Positions 24,955-34,861 of a stretch of 64,000 nt of DNA are shown piece after piece (positions within the stretch are counted from its first letter, which is position 1; every line of letters starts with the position of its first letter). The stretch comes from Bradyrhizobiaceae bacterium (lineage in GTDB: Bacteria; Pseudomonadota; Alphaproteobacteria; Rhizobiales; Xanthobacteraceae), in the NCBI GenBank assembly GCA_003963145.1, contig RXJJ01000003.1:530667-594666 (forward strand), read 5' to 3'. The notes under the pieces are model-generated. The model was not told the DNA's origin. It saw nothing but the letters and a program-made list of their open reading frames with translations, and did no database searches. Position numbers and translations under genes: made by a program.

Positions 24955-26388
24955 ATGCAGCCGCCCGACGATATTACGACATACCCGGCGGTGACGCTCG
25001 TCAAACTCATCCGCGAGCGTCAGATATCCTGTCTTGAGGTCGCGTCCGCGTTTTTACGCAAGATCGACCGCATCAATCCGGGGTTAAATGCCTTTTGCAC
25101 CGTGCTTCACGATCAGGCGATTGAAGCGGCGCGCAACGCCGACGATGCAATCGCGCAAGGCGCGCCTCTCGGCCAGCTGCATGGCGTCCCCGTTGCGCTG
25201 AAGGATCTAACGCCGACCGCGGGAATACGCACGACACGCGGCTCGCGTCTGTTTGCGAATTTTGTCCCGGAAGACGATGCCGAGATCGTCAAAAGAATAA
25301 GACGCGCCGGTGCGATCGTGATCGGCAAGACCAACACTCCGGAGTTCGGCCACAAGGGTGAAACCAACAACCTGATATTCGGGCAAACGCGAAATCCCTG
25401 GAATCCCGAACGTACACCCGGAGGCTCGAGCGGCGGCTCGGCTGCGGCGGTCGCCGCAAACCTCGTGCCGTTCGCCGAAGGCAGCGACGGCGCGGGCTCC
25501 ATCCGCATCCCCGCTGCCATGTGCGGGATTTACGGCTTCAAGCCGAGCTATGGCCGTATCCCTGACGTTGCGGGCCCCTTTTCCAGTCATACGCCATTTT
25601 TTCACAACGGTCCTCTGGCGCGCAGCGTGGAGGATGCCGTGCTGCTGTATCAGGCCATGGCGGGGTTCGATGTGTCGCATCCCTTTTCCGTGCCGGCATC
25701 CGGTGACGTTCTGCCGACGCTGGACAGCGGAGTGAAGGGGCTGCGTGTCGCCTACAGTCCGGACCTCGGGCAATTTGCTGTTGCGGCCTGTGTGCGGCAG
25801 GTGTGCCGGGACGCCGCAAAAGCATTCGAAAGAGCGGGCTGTATTGTCGATGAGGTCGCTGTCGATTTCGGCCCCGATCTGGAAGAGTCCTTCATGATCC
25901 TGTGGCGGGCAAAGCTCGCGACAGTCTATTCGGAACTGCCGGACGAACAATTGGCCCTGCTGGAGCCTGTCGTGCAGAAACTGATCGAAGATGGAAAAGC
26001 GATGACGGCTGTCGGATATGGCAAGGCCAATCTCGTCCGTGAGCGTGTATGGTCTGCCTTGACTCGAATTTTTTCCGAGTACGATTTTCTCATTTGTCCA
26101 ACCACCGCCGTTCCGGCCTTCAAATCCGCCGACGGTCCGCCGAGCCGCATCGACGGGATCGATGTCAACTCGCTGATCGGCTGGTTTTTGACTTATCCCT
26201 TCAACCTGACCGGCAATCCGGCCGCATCCGTGCCGTGTGGTTTTTCCGAAGACGGATTGCCGATCGGCCTTCAGATCATTGGCCCACGATTGTCCGACGA
26301 CCGCGTGCTGCGCGCTTCCAGAGCCTTTGAAAAAGCGGCGCCATGGCCTTCGCCTCAAGAGAGAAAAAATACGCCGGACGTCGTTTGA
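24955..26388 (+). CDS. Amidase-signature hydrolase
   Basis: 477 residues, the usual length. The Ser-cisSer-Lys triad can be placed: K83 (VALKDL), S158 (GGSSGGS) and S182 (GAGSIRIPA). The position before the nucleophile motif reads SDGAGS where SDGGGS is more common, a mild change. It follows the ABC transporter by 50 bp on the same strand, so the transported compound may be an amide or be converted to one that it hydrolyses. No membrane segment; cytoplasmic. Annotation as glutamyl-tRNA amidotransferase subunit A would be wrong without the GatB/GatC partners nearby. Confidence 0.88.
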   Translation: MQPPDDITTYPAVTLVKLIRERQISCLEVASAFLRKIDRINPGLNAFCTVLHDQAIEAARNADDAIAQGAPLGQLHGVPVALKDLTPTAGIRTTRGSRLFANFVPEDDAEIVKRIRRAGAIVIGKTNTPEFGHKGETNNLIFGQTRNPWNPERTPGGSSGGSAAAVAANLVPFAEGSDGAGSIRIPAAMCGIYGFKPSYGRIPDVAGPFSSHTPFFHNGPLARSVEDAVLLYQAMAGFDVSHPFSVPASGDVLPTLDSGVKGLRVAYSPDLGQFAVAACVRQVCRDAAKAFERAGCIVDEVAVDFGPDLEESFMILWRAKLATVYSELPDEQLALLEPVVQKLIEDGKAMTAVGYGKANLVRERVWSALTRIFSEYDFLICPTTAVPAFKSADGPPSRIDGIDVNSLIGWFLTYPFNLTGNPAASVPCGFSEDGLPIGLQIIGPRLSDDRVLRASRAFEKAAPWPSPQERKNTPDVV

Positions 26389-26573
26389 TGCGACCGTTCG
26401 GTTCTCGGCCTTTCAGCGGGCGGTGAGTGAACGGCCCATAAGCCTGTCTTCGGCGATTCGGGGTTCCATTCATGCGGTTGAGAACGTCTGCATCCCGAAA
26501 GGGGTAGGACGACTTCCTTCTTCCGGCCCGTAAATTGCATAACCTGCCTGTGGCCCCAGCTGTCGAGACTGGC

Positions 26574-27344
26574 ATGACAGGAACCCTTTCTGCGCCGGAG
26601 ACCGTCAAAGCTCTCCAGCGGAGTGCGCCCATGCTGACCCTTGCAGATTACCGTCTGCCGAGGGAGCAAAAGCATTCTGTTCTTGATCGTTTGACGCCTG
26701 CGGAGCGTGACAGCTTCCTTGCGAAGTGTGAGCGCCGTCTCGCGAAACGTCATTCGCTGATTTTCAGACAGGGCGCTCCGCAAAAAGGGATTTATCTTCT
26801 TCTGTCCGGCGGTGTTCGCGTGTTCTACGTCGCGCCGTCAGGACGGGAAATCACAAGAGCCTACTGGTACGCCGGCAACTTCATCGGAGGGCCGGATGTT
26901 TTCGGTGATGCTCCAAACATGTGGTCTGCGATCGCGGCGCATGACACCAGCATGCTTTTCATTGCCAGCCCTGTTCTTCGCTCTCTCTGCGAACGTATTC
27001 CCAATCTGGCGATCGGCCTGATCGAATCGATGGCATTCAAGGGCCGCTCCTATTCCGCAATCGCGCAGATGCTGGGAACGCGATCCGCGGGCGAGCGGAT
27101 GACACAGGTGCTGCTTCTGCTTGCCGAGATGTACGGAAAGGAATGCGCTGACGGCACCAACATCGATGTTCCGATCACGCATGAAGAGATCGCGCACATG
27201 GTCGGTGCGACCCGCCAGTGGGTCACCGCCGGCCTTAAAAAGCTGCAGAATGAGAATAAAATTGATGCAGGCCGCGGCAGGCTGATCATTCGCGATGTTC
27301 GCGCGCTCGCGCTCGATCTGGACGCGGGCGTTTCCGGCGATTGA
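26574..27344 (+). CDS. Crp/Fnr-family transcriptional regulator
   Basis: About 256 residues from ATG 26574. Cyclic-nucleotide-type beta roll (RRLAKRHSLIFRQGAPQKGIYLLLSGG), dimer helix, and C-terminal winged HTH (ITHEEIAHMVGATRQWVTAGLKKL). No clustered cysteines of the FNR type. It directly precedes an ABC ATPase on the same strand, so it may control that transport unit. An upstream TTG (26535) adds residues with no support. Confidence 0.87.
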   Translation: MTGTLSAPETVKALQRSAPMLTLADYRLPREQKHSVLDRLTPAERDSFLAKCERRLAKRHSLIFRQGAPQKGIYLLLSGGVRVFYVAPSGREITRAYWYAGNFIGGPDVFGDAPNMWSAIAAHDTSMLFIASPVLRSLCERIPNLAIGLIESMAFKGRSYSAIAQMLGTRSAGERMTQVLLLLAEMYGKECADGTNIDVPITHEEIAHMVGATRQWVTAGLKKLQNENKIDAGRGRLIIRDVRALALDLDAGVSGD

Positions 27345-27401
27345 TTGCAATTTATTGCGTTCACCGGGCGATGTTTCTTGTCCCGTTTGTCCTCAAGGGC
27401 A

Positions 27402-28295
27402 ATGCTGGACCGGTCAACATCACGGGTAGTCAGAACGGTGCGAACAATCGCTGCGATCAATGAAACAAGATTTCGATCTGTCGCAAAGCCCGTGAAGAAG
27501 GTTGCGGACAAGAGCGCTCGCGGCAGAATAGTCGGCCGCAAACTGTCGATGAAGTTTTCGACAAGGTCGGGCGACAATATCGTTCTCGACGATCTGGATA
27601 TCGAAGTGCGGGGCGGGGAGTTCATTGCCCTGCTCGGTCCCTCCGGCTGCGGCAAGTCGACCCTGCTCAATCTGTTCGCCGGAATATTGAAGCCGACCGG
27701 CGGGTCCGTCTCGATCGACGACAAGCCCATCAAGGGACCGAATTCCGATGTCGGCATCGTGTTTCAGCAGCACTCCTTGTTTCCATGGATGTCGGTGCTC
27801 GAAAACGTTGCGTTCGGGCCCAAGATGCTCGGCCGCGCGGATCCGATCGGAACAGCCAGAACATTTCTCGCGCTTGTCGGCCTCGACAAGTTCGAAACGG
27901 CATGGCCCAGCAGCCTTTCGGGCGGAATGCAACAGCGGGTTGGCATCGCGCGCGCGCTTGCGACCTATCCGCCGGTGCTGCTCATGGACGAGCCTTTCGG
28001 TGCGCTGGACGCGCAAACGCGCTCGATCATGCAGGACGAACTGCTGAAGCTCTGGAGCCAATTCAACTCAACCGTGGTTTTCGTTACGCACGATATCGAA
28101 GAGGCCATCTTCCTGGCCGACCGCGTCATCGTGATGAAAACCATGCCGGGCGGCATCAAGACCGAGGTCAATATCGAGCTGCCGCGTCCTCGCAGCCCGG
28201 ATGTCATCAAAACCGACAAGTTCAATTTCTATCGCGGACAAATTCTGGAGTTGATCCGGGAGGAGACACTCAAGGTCTTCAATCCATCGAAGTGA
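27402..28295 (+). CDS. ABC transporter ATP-binding protein (NitT/TauT type), second system
   Basis: Walker [11 protein letters not shown]-loop VFQQHSLF, signature LSGGMQQR, Walker [13 protein letters not shown]-loop VTHDIEEA all intact. The start is uncertain: ATG 27402 has AAGGGC upstream and gives 297 residues; GTG 27492 would give the more usual length. First of an ATPase - permease - binding protein set, the reverse of the gene order in the first system. Confidence 0.9.
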   Translation: MLDRSTSRVVRTVRTIAAINETRFRSVAKPVKKVADKSARGRIVGRKLSMKFSTRSGDNIVLDDLDIEVRGGEFIALLGPSGCGKSTLLNLFAGILKPTGGSVSIDDKPIKGPNSDVGIVFQQHSLFPWMSVLENVAFGPKMLGRADPIGTARTFLALVGLDKFETAWPSSLSGGMQQRVGIARALATYPPVLLMDEPFGALDAQTRSIMQDELLKLWSQFNSTVVFVTHDIEEAIFLADRVIVMKTMPGGIKTEVNIELPRPRSPDVIKTDKFNFYRGQILELIREETLKVFNPSK

Positions 28296-28300
28296 CGGTC

Positions 28301-29071
28301 ATGGGCAAGGCGACGAACAGCATGTATCGGATTGCGTGGGCACTCGCCGGCATTTGCCTGTTTATTCTTCTTTGGATCGCGGCGTCCTATCATCTGCACA
28401 GCGCTGTCTTGCTGCCCGAGCCGTCGGCCGTACTAAAAGGCTTCGTCGATCTGGTCCGTGACGGATCTCTCATCAGTGACGTCGGCGCGAGTCTCAAGCG
28501 GGTGATTGGCGGCTTTCTGATCGCGACGGTCATCGCCGTGCCGCTGGCTTTGCTGATGGCTTATGTGCGTCCGCTCGACCTTCTGTTGTCGCCGCTGGTG
28601 TCGTTCCTGCGGCCAATTCCGCCGATCGCCTGGATTCCGATTGCGATTCTCTGGTTCGGCATCGGCGATCCGCCGAGCTATTTCATCACTTCGCTCGCGG
28701 CCTTCTTTCCCATCTTCATCAACAGCTATGCCGGCGGAAAGGCCGTGTTGCCGCAGCATCTGCACGCGGCCAGATCGCTGGGGGCGCGACCGCAGGCGCT
28801 GTTCTTCCGCATCTACCTGCCATCCGCCATGCCCATGATCGCGACCGGGCTGCGTATCGGGCTTGGTCAATCGTGGATGGCGGTCGTGACGGCCGAACTG
28901 ATCGCCGCGCATAGCGGCCTCGGTTACATGATTCAGGCAAACCGTCTGGCTCTGGAAACCAGCCTCGTTCTGGTCGGGATGTGCGTCATCGGCTTGCTGG
29001 GCGCCGTGATGTCGTTCGGCCTGCTCGTCATCGAGCGCCATCTGCTCGTTCCCTGGAATCAACAGCGCTGA
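28301..29071 (+). CDS. ABC transporter permease (NitT/TauT type), second system
   Basis: 256 residues from ATG 28301, with about six helices. Contains FLRPIPPIAWIPIAILWFG and the EAA loop AARSLGARPQALFFRIYLP. Ends with VIERHLLVPW, as usual. Spaced five bases after the ATPase stop, so translationally linked. The C-terminal third is a guide to what the island B permease fragment should look like. Confidence 0.92.
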   Translation: MGKATNSMYRIAWALAGICLFILLWIAASYHLHSAVLLPEPSAVLKGFVDLVRDGSLISDVGASLKRVIGGFLIATVIAVPLALLMAYVRPLDLLLSPLVSFLRPIPPIAWIPIAILWFGIGDPPSYFITSLAAFFPIFINSYAGGKAVLPQHLHAARSLGARPQALFFRIYLPSAMPMIATGLRIGLGQSWMAVVTAELIAAHSGLGYMIQANRLALETSLVLVGMCVIGLLGAVMSFGLLVIERHLLVPWNQQR

Positions 29072-29082
29072 TGTGAGGTGAG

Positions 29083-30030
29083 ATGAAGCCATTCATTCAA
29101 AAGATCCTTCCGGCTGCCGCGATCGTTGCGGGTCTTGCCCTGTCGACGACGCAGTTCGCGAAGGCCGCTCCAGAGACCATTCGCATCGCTTATCCGAGCG
29201 GAATGAACGGTCAGGTCGTCGTCGCGATGCAGAATGCGAAAATCCTCGAGAAGGCAGGTCTCAATCCCACTTATACGGCGTTTCAATATGGGCCGCCGAT
29301 GATGGAGGCGCTGGCTTCGGGATCGATAGATGCGGTGGTCACCAGCCTGATGCCGGTCACGTCATATGCATCCAAGGTGCCCGGCGATGCAAAGATCGTC
29401 GCCACGGTGGGTCAGTCCAGCCACTCGCTGATGGCCTCCAAGGAGAGCGGTATAAGTGCTAAGGAAGGCCTGGAGGGAAAAACCATCGGCGTTTCGTTCG
29501 GATCGGATTCCCATCTCGACACGCTGACCTGGCTCAAGAACGAGCATCTGTTCGACAAGGTCAAGCTCGTGAACATCGCCCCCTCCGAATTGGCCGGCGC
29601 GCTCGCATCGAAGTCCGTTGATGCGATCGTCATCCGACAGCCTCAGGTGCTGCGGCTGCAGGAGCAAAGCGGGGCGATCGTCCTGCACACCTGGCCATTC
29701 CGCTTCGTGTCGATCGTGAAGTCGGACTTCCTGAAACAGCATCCCGAAGCTGCGAGCAAATACGTGGAGGGCTTGCGCGAGGCGATGCTGTTTGTGGCCC
29801 AAAACCATGACCAGGCGGCGAAGTGGTTCGGTGAAAGTCTTCGGATGGATCCGGCGGTCGTTGAGAAGGTGTCGGCTGACGATCCGATGTACAACGCAAA
29901 GAGCCTGAGCGACATTGATCTGAGCGTGACGCCTGCGAGCCGGGAGCTCATTACGCGCTGGGCCGCCGATTCGTACGCGGAGGGCATGATCAAATCGAAG
30001 GTCGACGTCGACACGCTGTTTGCAAAATGA
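29083..30030 (+). CDS. ABC transporter substrate-binding protein, second system
   Basis: 315 residues with signal peptide (cleavage near AKAAPETI) and a NitT/TauT-type binding fold: GQVVVAMQNAKILEKAGLN, MEALASGSIDAVVTSLMPV, GLEGKTIGVSFGSDS. GAGGTGAG precedes the ATG. Differs clearly from the first system's binding protein, so the substrate is likely different. Confidence 0.88.
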   Translation: MKPFIQKILPAAAIVAGLALSTTQFAKAAPETIRIAYPSGMNGQVVVAMQNAKILEKAGLNPTYTAFQYGPPMMEALASGSIDAVVTSLMPVTSYASKVPGDAKIVATVGQSSHSLMASKESGISAKEGLEGKTIGVSFGSDSHLDTLTWLKNEHLFDKVKLVNIAPSELAGALASKSVDAIVIRQPQVLRLQEQSGAIVLHTWPFRFVSIVKSDFLKQHPEAASKYVEGLREAMLFVAQNHDQAAKWFGESLRMDPAVVEKVSADDPMYNAKSLSDIDLSVTPASRELITRWAADSYAEGMIKSKVDVDTLFAK

Positions 30031-30165
30031 ACAGCGATGTCTGCGCAGGGAGCTGTCTCAGCAAGAAATTGCGGTTTGAGGCCGTTTCCGGTTCCTCTTT
30101 CGCGCATGCTCATTCACAGTTTCCTTGATCTGCTTCTTCTCGAGCCGAGTTAACAGGGAACTGTG

Positions 30166-31335
30166 ATGTCAACTGCGAATGCCGAAAGCGATACTTTCAA
30201 TCTCTGGGTTTTCTCGGACGCGCATGTCGCGACGGATAAGGCGGTGTCGGCCGCCATCCGGAACGGCATGGCGTTCGTCCCCCCGGTCGGGTATCCGGAA
30301 AGCCTCGCGTCGGCGTTAAGACAATCGGAGCACGGGGGAGATCTGGGCGGTCCCTCGTTCAAGTGGGACATTGCGCTCGATCTTGGCGACACCGCCGGTC
30401 TCTGGGACATTCCGGATGACAGTCAGGGCGAGGAAGTCGCGCGGCAGTTTTCCGTTTTGCAAAACCATAGCCGCGAGCACATTTATTCGCTCGCCGGCAA
30501 TCACGATGCCTCGCCGGGGAATGCGGAGTCCAGCCGCGGCAAGCCGGCCAATTGGTGGTTCAGGAAGTGGGTCGATCCGATCGGGGAAAATACCGCGACA
30601 TCCGGCGTCGACAACGCCCGCCGTCCCTATCCGATCGATGGCGTCTGGGATCGCTACTCATTCCGTGTCGGAAACATCTTGTTTTTGATGATGAGCGACC
30701 GGAACGATCTCCCATTCCCTGTCGGCCGCAAGGAGACCGGAGGCGGATCGCCGGCCGGCGCGGTCACGGGCGAAACATGGGACTGGTGGAAAAAGCAGGT
30801 TGAAGGCGCGGGTGAAGACACTGTCGTGATCAGCTGTCACCATCACATGCTGAGGGAAACCACCGTCGCGTCGGGCGATTTTGAGGGCGTCTCGCAATAT
30901 CCGGACGGCACCTATCGCCACGGCCGCTATCATGGAGTCGATGGCGTTCCGGAGGGGGCGTCGTATCTGTATTTCGTCGACGAAGAGCCAAAGGCCCAGC
31001 GATTCGAAAATTACCTGGCGCAAAATCCGGGCACCGTCGACATCTGGCTGGGTGGGCATACCCATACGTTCCCGGACGATATCGTGAGCGGACGCAGTCA
31101 TGTCGAGCGGAAGTGGAAAACCAACTTCGTCAATTGCGCGCAGCTTTCAAAGTTTCATTCGTTCGTGACGTGTCCTCCGATGAGCAGGCACTTCACGTTT
31201 ACAAACGGATCGCGGCTGGTCCGGGTGCGATGTTATCTTCACGACGACAGCCACGCGCCACAGGGGTGGTACGCTCCCGCGGAGAGAGTGCTGGAATTGA
31301 ACCGGCCATTCTACGGCGCCAGCCCGTTCGGATAG
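30166..31335 (+). CDS. Calcineurin-like metallophosphoesterase
   Basis: About 389 residues. The five metallophosphoesterase blocks are visible in order: FSDAH, LDLGDT, LAGNHD, SCHHH and GGHTHT, giving a complete two-metal site. No signal peptide, so cytoplasmic. AGGGA lies before the start; GTG 30163 and ATG 30166 are both possible. It follows the second transporter by about 135 bp; a role in hydrolysing an imported organophosphorus compound is possible but unproven. Confidence 0.88.
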   Translation: MSTANAESDTFNLWVFSDAHVATDKAVSAAIRNGMAFVPPVGYPESLASALRQSEHGGDLGGPSFKWDIALDLGDTAGLWDIPDDSQGEEVARQFSVLQNHSREHIYSLAGNHDASPGNAESSRGKPANWWFRKWVDPIGENTATSGVDNARRPYPIDGVWDRYSFRVGNILFLMMSDRNDLPFPVGRKETGGGSPAGAVTGETWDWWKKQVEGAGEDTVVISCHHHMLRETTVASGDFEGVSQYPDGTYRHGRYHGVDGVPEGASYLYFVDEEPKAQRFENYLAQNPGTVDIWLGGHTHTFPDDIVSGRSHVERKWKTNFVNCAQLSKFHSFVTCPPMSRHFTFTNGSRLVRVRCYLHDDSHAPQGWYAPAERVLELNRPFYGASPFG

Positions 31336-31403
31336 CCATCAGTTTGTGTGCCGGAAATCCGACAAGCTCGGATGGCGGCGTATCGCGGCCGGAACGTATT
31401 TTG

Positions 31404-32294
31404 CTAGGAGGCAAGCGGCGGCGTCATCTGCGTGCGCTGAATGGTTCCGGCCTGGAAACGGGCATATGCCACCATGATCGCGATCTCCACAATGAAATAG
31501 CCGCTCAGGAAGCTGCCAAATATCCCGAAAGCTTCGGGTGTCAGAATGGCGCGACCCATGATCAGCGCGACGCCGACATTGCGGACGGCGCTTTCGATCA
31601 CAAGAACCGGCCTGTCTCTCTGCGACAGCCCGTAACCGAGCAGCCATCCCAGCAGCATTGCCAGAGCGATAAAAGCCAGCGCGGATATTGCGATCTCGCC
31701 AGCGAGCTTCGACAGCTCATCGAAAACCGTGGCGACGACCAGAGTCAGGATAATCGCGACGATGCAAATGGATAGCCAGCGAAGCTCCCTAGCGGTCGCC
31801 TGCAGTGTCTTGGGAAAAGCGCGTCGCAATAGCGCACCCGACAACATCGGCAAGACCATCAGCATGACAAGCTGGACAAGCACTGCCTTGACCGGAACGT
31901 GAGGAAGAACGGCCATGCTTCCCGGCAAGGCGGGAAGAATGAGCAGCCAAAATGGAATCGTAAGGAGCGAGACGAATGTTCCAACGGCTGTGATTGCCGC
32001 AGACAGAAACACGTTACAGCGGGCGAGATAGCAATAGTAATTTGAAATGCCTCCGTTGGGACAAAGCGACAGCAGAAGAATTCCAACGGCAACCGGCGCG
32101 GACGGTCTTATTGCTGCCTGTACAAGCAGTGCGACCAGGGGAAGCAGGGCGAGTTGCCCCGCCGAGCCAGCAATCACAGCGCGTCCATTGCGGAAGACAT
32201 GCGTGAGATCTGACGCCGTCATCTCCGTGCCGACAATCAGCATGAGCAGGAACAGGCAGCCTGGAATTGCGTAATCGACCAGAAGGTTCAGCAT
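31404..32294 (-). CDS. Bile acid:sodium symporter (BASS) family transporter
   Basis: 296 residues with about nine to ten transmembrane helices. The family's motif region is seen as LLSLCPNGGISNYYCYLARCN and later ESAVRNVGVALIM. BASS proteins carry organic anions with sodium; bacterial members rarely have known substrates. Convergent with the phosphoesterase gene. Confidence 0.85.
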   Translation of the reverse strand: MLNLLVDYAIPGCLFLLMLIVGTEMTASDLTHVFRNGRAVIAGSAGQLALLPLVALLVQAAIRPSAPVAVGILLLSLCPNGGISNYYCYLARCNVFLSAAITAVGTFVSLLTIPFWLLILPALPGSMAVLPHVPVKAVLVQLVMLMVLPMLSGALLRRAFPKTLQATARELRWLSICIVAIILTLVVATVFDELSKLAGEIAISALAFIALAMLLGWLLGYGLSQRDRPVLVIESAVRNVGVALIMGRAILTPEAFGIFGSFLSGYFIVEIAIMVAYARFQAGTIQRTQMTPPLAS

Positions 32295-32559
32295 TCAGCC
32301 CCCGCAATGCAACCGATACGGTATAATTTTCTCGAACTTTAAGCTGCGGCGGCCGTTGTGATCCGGCAAATAAAGGGAACGCCGCCATGGCGTTTTGCAT
32401 TTTTTAAAATGAAGGCCAGCTGAATAAATAACGTTGAGTCGCCCTTGCCCGGATCAGGAGTTCACGGGTATCAGGCATTTATCTCGCGTCCAATGGATGT
32501 GCTATGATCCCAAATGGGATCGGGCTTTCTGATGATTCGCCCGTTATAGGAGAACGCCG

Positions 32560-32751
32560 ATGTTCTTCGTCAGTGTGGTCCTGTTTATTTTAGCCGGTCT
32601 GTTTTTCGCCGCCAGCCGCGGTGAGTTCGGCGGCCAGCTGCGGCCGCTTTGCCAATTCGGCGACATTTTCTGCGCGCACCCGCAATGGATGCTTTATATC
32701 GCCGCGATCTGTCTGGTGTGGGCGCTGTTTCTGAAGGTCGACCGGATATGA
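32560..32751 (+). CDS. Small inner-membrane protein
   Basis: 63 residues with two hydrophobic segments (FFVSVVLFILAGLFFAAS and WMLYIAAICLVWALFL) around a short loop with two Cys. AGGAGAACGCCG gives an ideal binding site before ATG 32560. No family named. Stand-alone gene upstream of the convergent phaZ. Confidence 0.7.
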   Translation: MFFVSVVLFILAGLFFAASRGEFGGQLRPLCQFGDIFCAHPQWMLYIAAICLVWALFLKVDRI

Positions 32752-32793
32752 ACCGGCGCGCGGCGGCTGCGGGCCGCCTCGCGCGGGCACGTC

Positions 32794-34017
32794 TTAAGCG
32801 TTGACGTAGATGAAATCGCGCAGCAGCGGGTAGATTTCATTATTCCAGCGCCGGCCGCTGAATACGCCATAATGGCCGACACCGGCCTGCATGTGATGCA
32901 CCTTGCGATAGGCGCGAACGCCGGTGCAAAGATCCTGCGCGGCGAGGGTCTGGCCGATCGAGCAGATGTCGTCCCGCTCGCCTTCCACGGTCATCAGTCC
33001 CATCTTTTTGATCGAGCCGCAGTTCACGGGGCGTCCCTTGTAGGTCAGCTTTCCTTGCGGCAGCAGGTGTTCCTGAAACACGTCACGGATGGTTTCGATG
33101 TAGAAATCCGCCGGCAGATCCATCACCGCGAAATATTCGTCGTAGAAGGTCTTGATGGCATCGGCTTTTTCGGCGTCGCCGTTGGCGAGGTGCTCGAGCA
33201 GTTCCTTGTGCTGCTTGATGTGGCGCTCGAGATTCATCGACACGAACGCGGTGACCTGAATGAAGCCGGGATAAACCTTGCGGAACGCGCCCTTGCACTG
33301 CATCGGCACGTAATTGATGAGGTTGTCCTCGAACCATTTCAGCGGCTTCGATTTGGCGAATTCGTTGACCTTGGTCGGCGAAATCCGCGTATCGATCGGA
33401 CCCGCCATCAAGGTGAGGCTCGCCGGTCGCGCCGGGTGATTGTCCTCGGACATGATCGCGGACGCCGCCAGCGCCGAAACCGAAGGCTGGCAGATGGCGA
33501 TCATGTGGCTTTTCGGCCCGAGCTTGTCCATGAAGGTGATGACATGCTCGGTATATTCGTCGAGGCCGAACTTGCCTGCCGAGACGGGAATATCGCGCGG
33601 GTTGTGCCAGTCGGTGATGTAGACGTCGAGATCCTGCAACAGCGTCTGCACCGTACCGCGCAGGAGCGTCGCGAAATGTCCCGACATCGGCGCGACCAGT
33701 AGAACCTTGGGTTGGCCCTCGACACCCTCTTTCTTGAAATGCAGCAGCGAGGCGAAAGGTGTCGCGAACGTCACCTCCTCGGTGATCGGGACCTCTCTGT
33801 TGCCCACGGCAACCGGCTTGATTCCGTAATCGGGGCGATCATAGGTCAGCGAGGAGCGCGAAATCAGCTCCAGCGCCGCGGCGAGCCTGCCGAAGACCTT
33901 GTCCGGAAGACCGGATGGCAGTCCCCGCAGGGCCGCATTGGCAGCTGCGGCGCCCGAGCGCCATGGCGCCGTGAAGTCCACGGTGTTCTGGTAAGCTTGG
34001 TAAATCATGGCCGACAT
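32794..34017 (-). CDS. phaZ: Intracellular polyhydroxyalkanoate depolymerase
   Basis: 407 residues, the family's usual size. Diagnostic features are the start region MIYQAYQ, VLLVAPMSGHFATLLRGTV, DVYITDWHNPRDIP and the lipase-box-like ICQPSV that bears the nucleophile region, with a late GVGHYGVFSGRRW motif. It mobilises stored PHB granules in the cytoplasm. The start may be ATG 34017 or ATG 34008. Confidence 0.93.
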   Translation of the reverse strand: MSAMIYQAYQNTVDFTAPWRSGAAAANAALRGLPSGLPDKVFGRLAAALELISRSSLTYDRPDYGIKPVAVGNREVPITEEVTFATPFASLLHFKKEGVEGQPKVLLVAPMSGHFATLLRGTVQTLLQDLDVYITDWHNPRDIPVSAGKFGLDEYTEHVITFMDKLGPKSHMIAICQPSVSALAASAIMSEDNHPARPASLTLMAGPIDTRISPTKVNEFAKSKPLKWFEDNLINYVPMQCKGAFRKVYPGFIQVTAFVSMNLERHIKQHKELLEHLANGDAEKADAIKTFYDEYFAVMDLPADFYIETIRDVFQEHLLPQGKLTYKGRPVNCGSIKKMGLMTVEGERDDICSIGQTLAAQDLCTGVRAYRKVHHMQAGVGHYGVFSGRRWNNEIYPLLRDFIYVNA

Positions 34018-34207
34018 GTGACAGGTCCTTGCCTTGTGCCATGCAACATTGAAGCCAAAGGTTCGTCAATCCGTCATTTGGCATGTGGTTTGCTGCATCA
34101 ACAGATCGGGAGCGCAGGCCGAGGCCGTGTCGGTGCGCGGGCAGGGCGGCGCGCTCGATTTCAGGTCGCGCTCGAGCGGCTCTCGATGTACGGCGTAGGG
34201 AGGACCC

Positions 34208-34861
34208 ATGAGCAAGGCCACACTGACCATCTCCAGCAAGAACTATTCGTCATGGTCGCTGCGCGGCTGGCTGATGACCAAGTTCTCGGGACTCGAATTC
34301 GACGAGATTGTCATCTCCCCCGACGATGCGTCGGCGCGCGCGGAAATTCTGCTGCTGTCGTCCTCAATCCTGGTGCCGTGCCTGCGCCATGAGGGTGCGA
34401 CCGTGTGGGACACTCTGGCGATCGGCGAGTATCTCAATGATTTGAAGCCTGAAGCGGGCTTGTTGCCGTCCGAGCGGATTCCGCGCGCGCATTGCCGCTC
34501 CATCTGCGGTGAAATCCATTCGGGCTTCACCACGCTGCGGTCCTCGCTGCCGGTCAACATCAAGGGTCATTTCCCCGGTTTCAAGGTGTGGTCGCGGGCG
34601 CAGGCCGATATCGACCGGATCTGCGCGATCTGGTCCGACTGTCTGGAAAAGTCCGGTGGGCCCTTCCTGTTCGGCCACAGGACCATCGCGGACGCCATGT
34701 ACGCGCCGGTGGTGACACGCTTCATGACCTATGACGTCCAGATCGGACCGGACCTGATGGCCTATGCGAGGCGCGTGATCGGCCTGCCCGAAATGCAGGA
34801 ATGGATCGAGGCAGCACGTCTCGAACCCGCCGAAATCGAAGAGCTGGAAGTCGAATATTAG
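34208..34861 (+). CDS. Glutathione S-transferase family protein
   Basis: 217 residues. The thioredoxin-like N-terminal domain has the SSKNYSSWSLRGWL segment (candidate active-site Ser) and VPCLRHEGATVWDTLAI with the glutathione-contacting region; an all-helical C-terminal domain follows. The bacterial subfamily with SKNYSSWSLR is annotated as GST or maleylacetoacetate isomerase-like; substrate unknown. Confidence 0.88.
   Translation: MSKATLTISSKNYSSWSLRGWLMTKFSGLEFDEIVISPDDASARAEILLLSSSILVPCLRHEGATVWDTLAIGEYLNDLKPEAGLLPSERIPRAHCRSICGEIHSGFTTLRSSLPVNIKGHFPGFKVWSRAQADIDRICAIWSDCLEKSGGPFLFGHRTIADAMYAPVVTRFMTYDVQIGPDLMAYARRVIGLPEMQEWIEAARLEPAEIEELEVEY

Noticed and set aside
24955..26388. Amidase gene as gatA (glutamyl-tRNA amidotransferase subunit A)
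   Set aside because: gatB and gatC are absent and the gene is linked to an ABC transporter, so a free amidase is more likely.
32752..32790. GC-rich hairpin downstream of the 63-residue membrane protein gene
   Set aside because: A partial stem can be drawn but there is no T run on either strand, so a terminator call is not supported.
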